Positions 34,285 through 43,329 of a stretch of DNA of 64,000 bases are shown here, one piece after another. The DNA lies in NCBI GenBank assembly GCA_938002655.1, contig CALLAC010000001.1, positions 356,060-420,059 on the forward strand, read 5' to 3'. Below the pieces are notes generated by a model that saw only the letters and a program-made list of their open reading frames with translations, was not told where the DNA came from and did no database searches. How positions within the stretch are numbered: position 1 is the stretch's first letter; each line of letters opens with the position of its first letter. Source of the stretch: an uncultured Cytophagales bacterium. GTDB taxonomy: Bacteria > Bacteroidota > Bacteroidia > Cytophagales > Thermonemataceae. The position numbers and the translations under genes are program-made.

Positions 34285-34707
34285 TTAAAAGCCTCCTTTG
34301 AGGTAATGATAGCCATTTTCTTGCCTTGTGATGATTTCAATTAAGCCGTAAGGCGTATAGAAAATGCCTTCCAACATATCTTCCTTGCTTAGCTTTTGTT
34401 GTTGCATGGTAAATTCACAAGCTAAAAATTTTACACCTCTTGCCGATAGTTGCTTGATTTCTTCGGCTATATTAGAGGTATTCTTTTTGAGCATATTGAT
34501 TCCCTTGTTATGTACCACTACCACCACGTCAGCTTCTTTCCAAACTGAAGTTAAGTTATTGAGTTGCTTGGATAAAGCTCTGTAAGCCGCTGTATCGGAG
34601 GTAGTAAGTTGAATGACTACTTTGTGCTGTTTATTTTTTGATTTTTGAGCCCAAACTACCTCAAGCCCAACGATCAGAAAGAGTGTAAGTAGAATGCTAC
34701 GTTTCAT
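34285..34707 (-). CDS. Exported DsrE family protein
   Basis: 140 residues. A signal peptide (MKRSILLTLFLIVGLEVVWAQ) precedes a DsrE/F-like fold: HKVVIQLTTSD, then a VVVVHNKGINML strand-helix and VKFLACEFTMQQQKL, in which the single cysteine is in the usual DsrE sulfur-carrier position. DsrE proteins usually carry persulfide sulfur in the cytoplasm; this copy is predicted to be periplasmic. It is 12 bases downstream of the porin gene and precedes the YeeE/YedE pair. Confidence 0.8.
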   Translation of the reverse strand: MKRSILLTLFLIVGLEVVWAQKSKNKQHKVVIQLTTSDTAAYRALSKQLNNLTSVWKEADVVVVVHNKGINMLKKNTSNIAEEIKQLSARGVKFLACEFTMQQQKLSKEDMLEGIFYTPYGLIEIITRQENGYHYLKGGF

Positions 34708-34719
34708 AAGAGTTTATGT

Positions 34720-36105
34720 TTAGAAATGATAGTTGAAAATCAAGTTATACAAGTGCATATTTACTTTGTTGAACTCTAAACGAGGGTCTTCGTACAGTTC
34801 GCCTATACTACCTTTATACACATACAACAATTGCCCCTGTAAACCTTTGAGAATCCCCCTGAACTGATGAACAATATTCACATTGATTTGATTATAGCTG
34901 GGGAAGGCATATTTGTTTAGAAAAGTATTGCGAGCATCGGGCAGAATATAATGCCCATAAGCTAGTTCTATTTGGGTATTAGTTTTAAGAAAATTTCGGC
35001 TGTATTGCAGCATAAAAGCATTGACATCGCCAAAACCTTCGTTTCTTTCTCTGGGTAAGAAGGTATAGTAAGGGTCTCTGCCCCATTCTCTTGGAAACAA
35101 AAACCGCCCTTGATCGCCAATGCGTGTATAATTGAAAGTAATTTGTGAAACTTTATTTTTCCAACCTACTCTACTACTCAAAGCCCAATTTTTCTGATTT
35201 TTAGGGATATATGCCAAATTTGGGTCAGGATTTCCGCCATCATTGAGAGCGGTTTGGTAATGCAACTGCAAACCTAATAGAATTCTGTGAGGATTTTCTT
35301 TTTTCAAAGCCAACTCTACTTCGGTTTGCCAAAAAGTAGTGTTGAAAATATTTTCAGTAAAATAGTTCCAAAGCTGAGTTTTGATTTGTGGGGAAAAGGT
35401 ATAAGTTATTCCTGCAATACCCAAACCTGCACTAGAAAGATTATTGACGTAGCCTGAACGTACGCCGTCAGGAGTTACTCCCGAAGGGTACTGCCCTATG
35501 CTATTGGCAATAGAAGGCCAGTTTTCAGTAGAACGTACCAAAAAGCGATAGAGCCAAGCTATTTCTATACGTAAGTTTTTTATATCTTGCCAATCCAGGT
35601 ATATGCCTTCTTGAAAATTGGGACGCATACGTCCATCTTGTGGATTAAGCCAAGGTGTAATGAGTTTTTGCTTACCAAAAACTACTTTGGATTTTCTCCA
35701 AGCATAACTTACATAAAGTTCATCAATTGTACCGATAAGGGCTTGATAAGGTTTTGCTAAATCAAAAAGACCTATTTCGTAACGATTGAACTGCCCCGTG
35801 AGGCTGTCGGGCTTGCCCAAGTCCGAAGAGGCAGTATTATAAACAAAACTGGTTGTAAAACCTGCATTAAAGCCTTTCCAACGGGCTGTTTCGTAATGGA
35901 CATCTAATCCCAAAGCATTGGCGTAATAATCAGTGAGGTCTTTTCTGCCGTTATCGGTAGCCATTAGGTAATTTCGGATATGGGCTTGCCATTTACCATT
36001 TCGTAAAATAAATTGCAAAGAATTGGTATCTTTGGGGGTTTCTTTTTCTTGTGCCCAAATACTGCTACTTGTTATCCAAAAAATCAAAAAAATTATACGT
36101 TTCAT
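34720..36105 (-). CDS. OprD-like outer-membrane porin
   Basis: 461 residues. The signal peptide (MKRIIFLIFWITSSSIWAQ) is followed by alternating amphipathic strands ending in an aromatic residue (LYNLIFNYHF), typical of an outer-membrane barrel. HIRNYLMATDNG, LTDYYANALG and NRYEIGLFDL resemble OprD-family porins of Bacteroidota; the plug-forming solute specificity is unknown. Eight bases downstream of the MFS gene, so it could admit the same small solute, plausibly a sulfur oxyanion, to the periplasm. That substrate is inferred only from context. Confidence 0.72.
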   Translation of the reverse strand: MKRIIFLIFWITSSSIWAQEKETPKDTNSLQFILRNGKWQAHIRNYLMATDNGRKDLTDYYANALGLDVHYETARWKGFNAGFTTSFVYNTASSDLGKPDSLTGQFNRYEIGLFDLAKPYQALIGTIDELYVSYAWRKSKVVFGKQKLITPWLNPQDGRMRPNFQEGIYLDWQDIKNLRIEIAWLYRFLVRSTENWPSIANSIGQYPSGVTPDGVRSGYVNNLSSAGLGIAGITYTFSPQIKTQLWNYFTENIFNTTFWQTEVELALKKENPHRILLGLQLHYQTALNDGGNPDPNLAYIPKNQKNWALSSRVGWKNKVSQITFNYTRIGDQGRFLFPREWGRDPYYTFLPRERNEGFGDVNAFMLQYSRNFLKTNTQIELAYGHYILPDARNTFLNKYAFPSYNQINVNIVHQFRGILKGLQGQLLYVYKGSIGELYEDPRLEFNKVNMHLYNLIFNYHF

Positions 36106-36112
36106 AGCCTTG

Positions 36113-37339
36113 CTAGCTTACATTCATACGAATTTGAATAACCAAAGCCGAGAGAATAGTTATCAGACCTACACTCAAAATTGCCCCATCTATGCTCCAA
36201 ACATCTGCAACAATGCCTGAAAGCAAAGCACCAACTGCATAACCCATATCTCGCCAAAAACGGAATGTTCCCAGACTTTCCGCTCTTTGGTTTGGATGAG
36301 CCAGAGAAGCTACACCTGCCAAAAAAGTAGGATAGACCCAAGCTGTTCCCAAACCTAACAAAATAGCTATCATTGCGATAGGAACAAAGGTATTCAAGGC
36401 AGGTAAAGCAGAAATAGCGATGCCTTGCATCAACATTCCCCAAAAAAGCATTTTCTTTTTGGAATAAAGGTCGGCAAGTCTACCTGTAAAAAGTTGAGCT
36501 ATTCCCCAAACCGCTGGATACAAAGCTACCAAGAAGCCTATTTGAGCATTCTCGAAGAATAGTTTTGCCAAAAATATTGGGAAAAGCCCCCACATCATAC
36601 CATCATTAAAATTATTCACAAAACCCGCCTGTGTGATGCTACTCAGGTTTTTATCTTTGAGGGTAGTAGCCCAAAAAATATTCTGATGATGACTTTGCTG
36701 GCTTTGCTGGGCTTCTATCTTGACAAAAGGGGTGGTATCTTTTACCCCAATAGCACTCAGTAGCAAGCCAATGGTAGCAATAGCAATGCCCAAATAAAAA
36801 GGGTAGGGCTTTATGCCGTATTCGGTAGCTACCCAAGCACTTATCCAAGCCATAGCACCTACCGAAAAGTAGCCTGCAAATTCATTGAAGCCCATTGCCA
36901 AACCACGCTGTCTTTCGCCAACAAGGTCTATTTTCATAATTACAGCACTGCTCCACGTAATTCCCTGACTGACGCCCAAAAGTATATTGGCAAGTATCAC
37001 CCAAGACCAATTGGGAGCGAAAATCAGTAAAAACGGAATGGGCAAGGCTAAAAGCCAGCCTATTAGCAAAATCTTTTTTCTACCAAAACGACTAACGAGT
37101 TTGCCTGTAAAATAATTGGTTATGGCTTTGCTTACACCAAAAGCAATGATAAAAGAGAGAACAGCCGTTGTAGAAGTAATACCAAATATTTTCTCTGCAA
37201 AATCAGGGAAAATGCTTCGCTCCAAGCCAATCATTGCTCCTACAAAAGCATTGACTACCACAAGTAGGGCAAATTGCTTCCAGTTGGCTCGTAAGCCAAG
37301 CTGAAAATTATTTGTCTGTATGTTTGCGGCAGTCATCAT
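36113..37339 (-). CDS. Major facilitator superfamily transporter
   Basis: 408 residues with about 12 membrane segments. The loop 2-3 motif appears as GKLVSRFGRKKILLIGW and again in the second half as GRLADLYSKKKMLFWGM. No drug-family signature is recognisable. It lies inside the sulfur island between the TsdA-like cytochrome and the porin. Transport of a sulfur compound such as thiosulfate, sulfite or tetrathionate is possible but unproven. Confidence 0.85.
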   Translation of the reverse strand: MMTAANIQTNNFQLGLRANWKQFALLVVVNAFVGAMIGLERSIFPDFAEKIFGITSTTAVLSFIIAFGVSKAITNYFTGKLVSRFGRKKILLIGWLLALPIPFLLIFAPNWSWVILANILLGVSQGITWSSAVIMKIDLVGERQRGLAMGFNEFAGYFSVGAMAWISAWVATEYGIKPYPFYLGIAIATIGLLLSAIGVKDTTPFVKIEAQQSQQSHHQNIFWATTLKDKNLSSITQAGFVNNFNDGMMWGLFPIFLAKLFFENAQIGFLVALYPAVWGIAQLFTGRLADLYSKKKMLFWGMLMQGIAISALPALNTFVPIAMIAILLGLGTAWVYPTFLAGVASLAHPNQRAESLGTFRFWRDMGYAVGALLSGIVADVWSIDGAILSVGLITILSALVIQIRMNVS

Positions 37340-37408
37340 TGCTTAAATTATGTTAGGATATTTGAAAGTTTGATGTTCAAAAAAATTGAAAGCTGAAAAT
37401 CACTTTTA

Positions 37409-38482
37409 TTATTTATTTTCCATTTTTTTCATAGCCTCCCTTTTTTCCTTGATAGGTTTGAAAGGACCAAACTTGTGTTGTTTTTCATCAAAGCCATCAG
37501 CAAAAGGACCGAAGGGGTGGTCTATGGGCTTTTTGCTGATATCGGGCCAGTCTTTGCTCAAATCTTTACTTGGGCGAGGCATAGAATTAACATAAGCGGC
37601 AACGTCCCAAGCCTCTTCGTCAGTGAGTTGAGATTCGGGATAGCTTATTCCCAAAGGCATGTTATACTTTACGTAGCCTGCAAAGCGAGAAATTCTATAT
37701 AAACCTGCTCCCTGATTGTAGCTTTTAGGTCCCCAAAGAGGTGGATACGCCCACTCTTTGCCATCGGGTTTTAGCTCGCCACTGCCATCTTTTTTGTGGC
37801 AAGAAGCACATTTTTGCTCATAAACAATTTTTCCTTTTTCGGGGTCGGCGGGTCTGTCCAAAAAAGGCAAATCTACAATGCCTGAGCCTTTGGCTGTTTG
37901 CCCTTTGGGAACATCTTTGCCCAGCCACTCAATGTAGGCTTTGATAGCTTGCATTTCTCGGCTATTAGTATCTAATGGTTTACCATTCAAACTGCGTTCA
38001 AAACAATCGTTGACACGCTTGTAGATATTTTCTATGGTGCCAGACCTTGCCCTAAATTTGGGATAAGTAGAAGCCACCGAGCCATAGTTGTTGCCATAAG
38101 GTTTTGTACCTGCATCTAAATGGCAGTTTTGGCAATTCATTCCATTAGAAATTGGCATTACCGAGCCATTCGGACCTAAATAGCGAGCTGTATGAGCAAT
38201 AAGTTCTCTACCGTATCTAATTAGCTCTCCTTCGGCAGTGTTTGGGATGGTAGCAATATCGGGGGCAATCCAGTAGTCGGGTTTAGCTTCTTGTTTTTGA
38301 GCCAAGCTATCAGTGGCGGTTATTTCAGGCTGATTGAAGGCTTTGTAGAGGACGTGTGTGTTAGCTTCTATAATGCCAATTACAACCACCAAAATAGCCA
38401 GCACAAACAAGAGTACAATAACTTGCATAGTTTTTGCAATGGTAAGAATGAGGTTATCGTTGTTTTGATTGTCGCTGTTCAT
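37409..38482 (-). CDS. TsdA-like dihaem cytochrome c (probable thiosulfate dehydrogenase), membrane-anchored
   Basis: 357 residues. An N-terminal membrane anchor (about 17-40) replaces a cleaved signal. Two haem motifs: CQNCH at 117-121 and CASCH at 225-229. NGMNCQNCHLDAG, STYPKFRARSGT and RVNDCFERSLNG are typical of TsdA, the enzyme that joins two thiosulfates to tetrathionate or the reverse. Cys160 in VNDCFERS matches the cysteine that ligates the active-site haem in TsdA. It follows the SoxB-like gene and would feed electrons from thiosulfate into the respiratory chain, possibly to a cbb3 oxidase. Confidence 0.88.
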   Translation of the reverse strand: MNSDNQNNDNLILTIAKTMQVIVLLFVLAILVVVIGIIEANTHVLYKAFNQPEITATDSLAQKQEAKPDYWIAPDIATIPNTAEGELIRYGRELIAHTARYLGPNGSVMPISNGMNCQNCHLDAGTKPYGNNYGSVASTYPKFRARSGTIENIYKRVNDCFERSLNGKPLDTNSREMQAIKAYIEWLGKDVPKGQTAKGSGIVDLPFLDRPADPEKGKIVYEQKCASCHKKDGSGELKPDGKEWAYPPLWGPKSYNQGAGLYRISRFAGYVKYNMPLGISYPESQLTDEEAWDVAAYVNSMPRPSKDLSKDWPDISKKPIDHPFGPFADGFDEKQHKFGPFKPIKEKREAMKKMENK

Positions 38483-38558
38483 AGTTTTTATCAGTTAAGT
38501 TCAGAGCTCGAATATTCAAAAATTGAAGGATTGAAAGTTGAATTTTTGTTCTGTACTT

Positions 38559-40244
38559 TTACCTGAAAGTATAATCTACGCCTGTTACTTGTGTAAGTAA
38601 AGTTTCGGGGGCATCGAAAGCAATAGCATTTTTTTCAGGTTTGGGAGTTACAGGTGAATTTTTCTTTAAGTAATCTCGCATAATCTGATGTAATGTTTTG
38701 GGTAAAATTCGCGGTTCGCTCACACCTTTAATTCTACATAAAATTTCATCAGGGTCGCCATCTCTTTCACAAGCCACAATGGAATAAGTTTTTTGTAAAT
38801 CTATGGGCTTTCCTTTGATAGTAATTTCTTGTACGCGTTTGCCTTTTTCGCCAAAAGCATAAAATTTTACTTTCATACCTTTGAATTTGACTACCCAGCC
38901 GCCGAAGCGTTCTTGAGCATTTTTAGCAAAAACATTATTGAGTTCAATTTCTAACCAATTCTTGATTTGTGCTCCTGTAACTTTGGCTGTTTTAGCGTTG
39001 CTATCCACAGGAAACATATCAAAAAGATAGGAACTTGTAATAGGAATATTGCCCGTATGGTCTTTGGTAGCAAGAGGTGGGCAAAAACGAAAACCATTAG
39101 AAAGCACTATGTCAATTTCAGGAAAATTCCAAGCGAGTGCATTGAGAATCATTGTATCGATGGGGTTTTCAATAACAAAATAACGATACAAAGGAATAGT
39201 ACTGTAGCCAATTATTTCTCGCAAATCCTTTTTGAACTTTTCTTCTGCTTCCTCAACAAGTTTTTCTACCTTGGGTTCAGGTTTGATTTTAGGGCTTTCT
39301 ACTTCTATAAGTTCATATTTGGTATCCACAATTTTACCATTTTCTACTATTAAATCTAAACGCCCTACAAAAGAACCAAAAGCTCCAGGTTCAACTACTT
39401 TGGCATATTTGCAAACAATAGGCTCACGCACACGCTCGTGAGTATCGCCGCCCATGATATAATCTACACCATCACAATCTGGATTGTTGGCAAGAGCTAT
39501 TTGTTGCGAAAGTCCTAAATGAGCTAGGATAGCAACAAAATCGCACTTTTCTTGTTCGCGTAAAGTATTTACGTAATGTTTGAGATTCTCTTCGGGTTTT
39601 GTGTAAACAATACCTTTGCTGTAATTAGGAGATTGACGCAAAGGAACTAAATGGTCGGTATAACCTAAAAAGCCAATTTTCAGACCTGCTACATACCAAA
39701 TGTAGTAAGGTGGGAAAATAAGTTCACCTTTCTGACCGCCGCCTATATCGTGGTACATATTGGCACAAACTTTGGGGGCATTGAGCGAGCCAAGTAGGTG
39801 TTGCATATTTTGCTTGCCATATACTACTTCCCAGTTGCCGGGTAAATACAAATTGTAACCCATAGCATTCAGGATAGGTATCATTGCTTGCCCCGTAGTT
39901 TTCGAAGATAGTTCGCTTCCTTGAAACATATCTCCTGTGTCGATGAAAAAGCTATTAGGGTTTTCTTTTCGCCAATTATCAAAGAGTGTTTTGATGTAGG
40001 CATAGCCTCCTGTTTTACGAAAAACGGCTTTGTTATCTTCCCAGAATAGCTCATCGTGAGGGTGTACTTGGCAATGCACGTCAGTAGTCTGAAAAATACT
40101 GATTTTAGTGCTTTGTGCGGTTTTTTTTTCGGAAAGGCTATTCTGCTTTTTTTCATCAAAGCTAAACGAAAGCGTAGGCATACCCAAAGCCGATAGGCTC
40201 GTAACTACCCCCATTTTTTTCAGAAAATCACGACGATTGCTCAT
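38559..40244 (-). CDS. SoxB-like metallohydrolase (thiosulfohydrolase / 5'-nucleotidase family)
   Basis: 561 residues from the ATG at 40244, with a Tat-type N-terminus (SNRRDFLKKMG). The metallophosphatase half has DVHCQVHPHD, DTGDMFQGSE, LPGNWEVVYG, AILAHLG and GGDTHERV; the 5'-nucleotidase C-terminal half has LSNGFRF and YSIVACERDGDPDE. The tryptophan in GNWE, where nucleotidases have GNHE, and the following VVYG agree with SoxB, which releases sulfate from sulfur bound to SoxYZ. SoxYZ and SoxXA are absent from this window, so the true substrate is open. An in-frame TTG at 40271 is the only upstream alternative start. Confidence 0.8.
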   Translation of the reverse strand: MSNRRDFLKKMGVVTSLSALGMPTLSFSFDEKKQNSLSEKKTAQSTKISIFQTTDVHCQVHPHDELFWEDNKAVFRKTGGYAYIKTLFDNWRKENPNSFFIDTGDMFQGSELSSKTTGQAMIPILNAMGYNLYLPGNWEVVYGKQNMQHLLGSLNAPKVCANMYHDIGGGQKGELIFPPYYIWYVAGLKIGFLGYTDHLVPLRQSPNYSKGIVYTKPEENLKHYVNTLREQEKCDFVAILAHLGLSQQIALANNPDCDGVDYIMGGDTHERVREPIVCKYAKVVEPGAFGSFVGRLDLIVENGKIVDTKYELIEVESPKIKPEPKVEKLVEEAEEKFKKDLREIIGYSTIPLYRYFVIENPIDTMILNALAWNFPEIDIVLSNGFRFCPPLATKDHTGNIPITSSYLFDMFPVDSNAKTAKVTGAQIKNWLEIELNNVFAKNAQERFGGWVVKFKGMKVKFYAFGEKGKRVQEITIKGKPIDLQKTYSIVACERDGDPDEILCRIKGVSEPRILPKTLHQIMRDYLKKNSPVTPKPEKNAIAFDAPETLLTQVTGVDYTFR

Positions 40245-40305
40245 AAGTTTCAAATTTTTTTTATTTAACAAGTGTAAAACTCTTTTTCTGAGTTCGTAAT
40301 TTGAA

Positions 40306-41016
40306 TTAAAACAGAAAATTGACTGAAATATACCATTGGTCTCGTTTTAACCATTCTTTGCGTACTTTATGCAGAGTTTTTTGTAGTCCTACATTTGTTT
40401 CTATAAAATTGTATTTAAGCTGTAAGGCATTTTGAAAGCGATTTTGTTCGAAAAATGTGTTATTCTCTTGGTTAGCGATAAACATTTCTTCAGAAGTCAG
40501 ATAATTTATTCTGAAATTTTGATTTATTTTGCAAAGAGGAAACGTAGCTTGCAACTGCCAGCGAGGGCGATGTTGCAAGATTATATTAGGGCTATCTATC
40601 TTCAAAAAACGCATTTCGTACTGCAAACGGCTACGTAAACTGATTTTTTTGAAAGCCGTATATTGCTGCATTGCACCTACTACCCATCTGTATTCTCTGT
40701 AATCAACGATATCTCCTTGTTTATTTACTACATCAAAACTTCTAAAATATACAATTGGTGAAGCAATAAGTGAGAGTTTGTGTTCTTCAACGATTTTGTA
40801 GTAAACTGTAATACGAATGCTTTGCAATAATTCGTTTTCAAAGCGTTGGTTATCTTGCAAATGATAATTTTCTTGCGTTCTGTATTGGATATCGCCACCC
40901 AAATTCCATTTATTATCAATTGTTTTATTCATTACAAGCCTAGACCAAAATTCTTGACGAATTTGAGCCATAGAAAAAATCGGGAAGAAAATCAAAAAGA
41001 TTGCAATGATAAACAT
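40306..41016 (-). CDS. DUF2490 outer-membrane beta-barrel protein
   Basis: 236 residues with a signal peptide (MFIIAIFLIFFPIFSMAQ), then regular amphipathic strands (WNLGGDIQYRTQENYHLQ, RSRLQYEMRFL) and an aromatic final residue (YISVNFLF). This fits DUF2490, predicted outer-membrane barrels of unknown function widespread in Bacteroidota. It is separated by a terminator from the SQR gene upstream and lies 62 bases before the SoxB-like gene. Confidence 0.8.
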   Translation of the reverse strand: MFIIAIFLIFFPIFSMAQIRQEFWSRLVMNKTIDNKWNLGGDIQYRTQENYHLQDNQRFENELLQSIRITVYYKIVEEHKLSLIASPIVYFRSFDVVNKQGDIVDYREYRWVVGAMQQYTAFKKISLRSRLQYEMRFLKIDSPNIILQHRPRWQLQATFPLCKINQNFRINYLTSEEMFIANQENNTFFEQNRFQNALQLKYNFIETNVGLQKTLHKVRKEWLKRDQWYISVNFLF

Positions 41017-41042
41017 ATAAATATATTAGCATTTTTTTTACA

Positions 41043-41070
41043 AAAAGCATACCCTAAAGGGCATGCTTTT
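41043..41070 (-). terminator. Terminator after the SQR gene
   Basis: AAAAGCAT-A-CCC and GGG-C-ATGCTTTT pair around TAAA (41043-41070). Read on the minus strand the stem is followed by a T run at 41042-41046. It starts 16 bases beyond the SQR stop. Confidence 0.82.
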
Positions 41071-41085
41071 GTACAAGTATGCTTA

Positions 41086-42282
41086 TTAAGCTGTCCCCTT
41101 CAAAATTTTATTCCAATAAAGCCAAGGAAGTACTCGCTTTTTGAGTTGGTACATACTCCAACGCTCTTTGGATTGGTCGAAGGGGAAAGTTTCTTGTGGT
41201 TGTTGGTTATAATCAAACTCAGCGAGTACGAGTTTTCCATAACCTGTAACCAAAGGACAAGAAGTATAGCCATTGTACGAAGCTACTAATGGCTTGCCTT
41301 CCATGGCACTAAGCAAATTGGCTACTAAAATAGGGGCTTGTTTGCGTATAGCGGCACCTGTTTTAGATGTAGGTAAACTTGAGTTATCGCCCAATGAGAA
41401 GATATTTTTGTATTTATTGTGTTGTAGTGTATTAGCATTGACATCTACCCAGCCTGCTGCATTGGCAAGTGGACTTTTTTTGATAAAATCAGGGGCAGAT
41501 TGCGGAGGAGTAACGTGAATCATGTCGTATTCTACCCAAGTTTCTTGGCCTTTATTATTTTCGCCAATTCCTACAAAGCGAGCTCTTTTATTTTTTGCAT
41601 CAATTTCTTCTAATTTTTGCATGAAGTTGAGCTTGATATTGCCACGTTTGACTACTTCTAAAAGTGTTTTTTCGTATTTGGGTACAGCAAAAAGTCGAGC
41701 ACTACCACTCCAATACTGGATATCGATTTTATCTAAAATGCCATGTTTGCGGAAATAGTCGGCGGCAATATACATTATTTTGTGAGGAGCACCACCACAT
41801 TTGACAGGCGTATGAGGGTTGTGAAAAATAGCTTTTCCTTTTTTCAAATTTTTAATACACTCAAAAGTATAAGGGGCAGTTTCGTAACTATAATTACTGC
41901 ATACACCATTTTTGCCCAAGGTTTCTTTCAAACCTTTTACATGATCCCAATCTAATTGGATGCCTGCCGCTACAACAAGAAAATCGTAAGTGAGCTTTTC
42001 GCCACTGGCAAGTGTTATTTGATTTTCTTCGGGCTGAAAAGAAGCACAACGTTCTTTTATCCATTTAGCTTTGGGAGGCATCACACTTTCCATAGGACGA
42101 ACGGTTTTGAGTACATCAAAATCGCCACCACCTACCAGTGTCCAAGCAGGTTGGTAATAGTGTTTGTCCGAAGGCTCAATAATGGCGATATCCAAGTTGC
42201 CATTTTTACGCAAAAGCTGAGCAGAAACCGAAATACCTGCATTTCCGCCCCCTACAACGATAATTTGATGATGTTTTGACAT
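41086..42282 (-). CDS. sqr: Sulfide:quinone oxidoreductase, type II
   Basis: 398 residues from the ATG at 42282 (MSKHHQIIVVGGGNAG). An FAD flavoprotein that oxidises sulfide to persulfide or sulfane sulfur and reduces quinone at the membrane surface. The dinucleotide site VGGGNAGISV is N-terminal. Cysteines lie at 128 (GVCSNYS), 162 (TPVKCGGAPHK) and 342 (YTSCPLVTGYGKLVLAEFDY). The last two motifs are those of type II SQR, the mitochondrial SQOR type, where they form the redox disulfide. The C-terminus (LYWNKILKGTA) is the usual membrane-attaching end. With menD in the window, menaquinone is the likely acceptor. Confidence 0.95.
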   Translation of the reverse strand: MSKHHQIIVVGGGNAGISVSAQLLRKNGNLDIAIIEPSDKHYYQPAWTLVGGGDFDVLKTVRPMESVMPPKAKWIKERCASFQPEENQITLASGEKLTYDFLVVAAGIQLDWDHVKGLKETLGKNGVCSNYSYETAPYTFECIKNLKKGKAIFHNPHTPVKCGGAPHKIMYIAADYFRKHGILDKIDIQYWSGSARLFAVPKYEKTLLEVVKRGNIKLNFMQKLEEIDAKNKRARFVGIGENNKGQETWVEYDMIHVTPPQSAPDFIKKSPLANAAGWVDVNANTLQHNKYKNIFSLGDNSSLPTSKTGAAIRKQAPILVANLLSAMEGKPLVASYNGYTSCPLVTGYGKLVLAEFDYNQQPQETFPFDQSKERWSMYQLKKRVLPWLYWNKILKGTA

Positions 42283-42797
42283 ACAGATTGAACTTTTAAG
42301 GTTAATAAGCAAAAAAATAATGAGTTTGTATTGATGAATAAATGTTTTCGATATTAGTTTTAATATTTTTGTTGCATTTCTTGTAAAAACTTTTTGAAAG
42401 GCAAGCAGTATTCTTTTTCATATTCTTTGATTTTTTGACGATTTCTAATAAGAAAGAACCTTTTTTTCGCATTTCTATGAGTTTTGGAGTAAAGAGTTCT
42501 GTTTTTTCATAATTGTTAGTTAATCTATTTCTGAATATTTTTCTTTGAGCTGTTCTAAAATTTCTAAAAAAGTATTTTCTTCTTTGCTACCACTTTTCAG
42601 GCAGTTTTCCCAAGTATCTTCGCTCAGAAGAAAAGAGCGGAGTTTTTGAATTCCATAATTCTAATTACCATTCTAGTTTTTGCCAAAGAAACTTTTTTGA
42701 TACTGCTACCACAAAATTTGAAAGTTATAAATGTATGCTAAAAAACGCATATTTAACTATGCAAATATATTGAAAAATATTTTTGTTTGCAAAAAAT
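42283..42797 (-). pseudogene. Decayed coding stretch between thioredoxin and SQR
   Basis: 515 bases with no intact gene. The minus strand holds fragments that read like protein: one runs to a TAA-type stop near 42525 (LRSFLLSEDTWENCLKSG, then FLEILEQLKEKYSEID), and one ends at the stop codon 42360-42362 (KIKEYEKEYCLPFKKF, then LQEMQQKY). The second is out of frame with its own upstream part. Two adjacent short genes broken by frameshifts, or one broken gene, would explain it. No family recognised. An 11-bp motif shared with the arsR promoter is at 42758-42768. Confidence 0.45.
42758..42768 (-). promoter_or_regulatory. Operator-like 11-bp motif ATATTTGCATA
   Basis: TATGCAAATAT on the plus strand. 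The identical 11 bases occur at 46987-46997, where they overlap the -33 box of the arsR promoter. Here they lie 30 bases beyond the thioredoxin stop and about 480 bases upstream of the SQR start. Confidence 0.35.
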
Positions 42798-43091
42798 TTA
42801 AGAAAATTTTTGCAAAATGTCTAGCAAAAGATTTTTAGGAACAACCCCACTTTGTCGCCAAAGAATTTGCCCTTTTTTAAAGAGAATGAGCGTAGGCACT
42901 CCCATAATATTATAATATTGGGCAGTTTGTGGGTTTTTATCTACATCTACCTTAATGATAGAGGCTTTATCGCCAATTTCTGCCTTTACTTCTTGCAAAA
43001 TAGGAGCAAGCATACGACAAGGGCCACACCATTCGGCAGAAAAATCTACGAGCACGGGTTTTTCGGAGTTGATAATTTCTTGGAAAGACAT
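42798..43091 (-). CDS. Thioredoxin
   Basis: 97 residues, a minimal thioredoxin fold with the active site WCGPC (Cys22/Cys25) and the cis-proline loop GVPTLILF. No signal peptide, so cytoplasmic. Placed after rhodaneses and a persulfide dioxygenase, it probably reduces rhodanese or protein persulfides. It begins 37 bases after the DUF6132 stop codon, same strand. Confidence 0.92.
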   Translation of the reverse strand: MSFQEIINSEKPVLVDFSAEWCGPCRMLAPILQEVKAEIGDKASIIKVDVDKNPQTAQYYNIMGVPTLILFKKGQILWRQSGVVPKNLLLDILQKFS

Positions 43092-43127
43092 AGTTTTTTA
43101 GTTTGAATACCTATAAGTATTGGGTAA

Positions 43128-43328
43128 TTATTTCTGATGATTTGATTTATCAAGAATTCCTAGTAAAAGCATACCCATTATCGAGCCATATAGAGTGCTA
43201 TTCAGGGGTTTGGAGGTAATAGCACAAGTACCGCTATGGCAACCTACATAGTACCAGTATGCCCAACCTGCCAAAGCCCCTAACACAGCACCAAGAATGT
43301 AGAATTTATATTTTTTTAGATATACCAT
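43128..43328 (-). CDS. DUF6132 small membrane protein
   Basis: 66 residues from the ATG at 43328 (MVYLKKYKFYILGAVLGALA). Two membrane segments flank YVGCHSGTCAITSKP, whose two cysteines in a G-C-x3-GTC-x-I pattern are the family mark. Function unknown. The start lies one base after the stop of the rhodanese gene, so the two are tightly coupled, which suggests a membrane role in the same sulfur pathway. Confidence 0.8.
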   Translation of the reverse strand: MVYLKKYKFYILGAVLGALAGWAYWYYVGCHSGTCAITSKPLNSTLYGSIMGMLLLGILDKSNHQK

Positions 43329-43329
43329 C

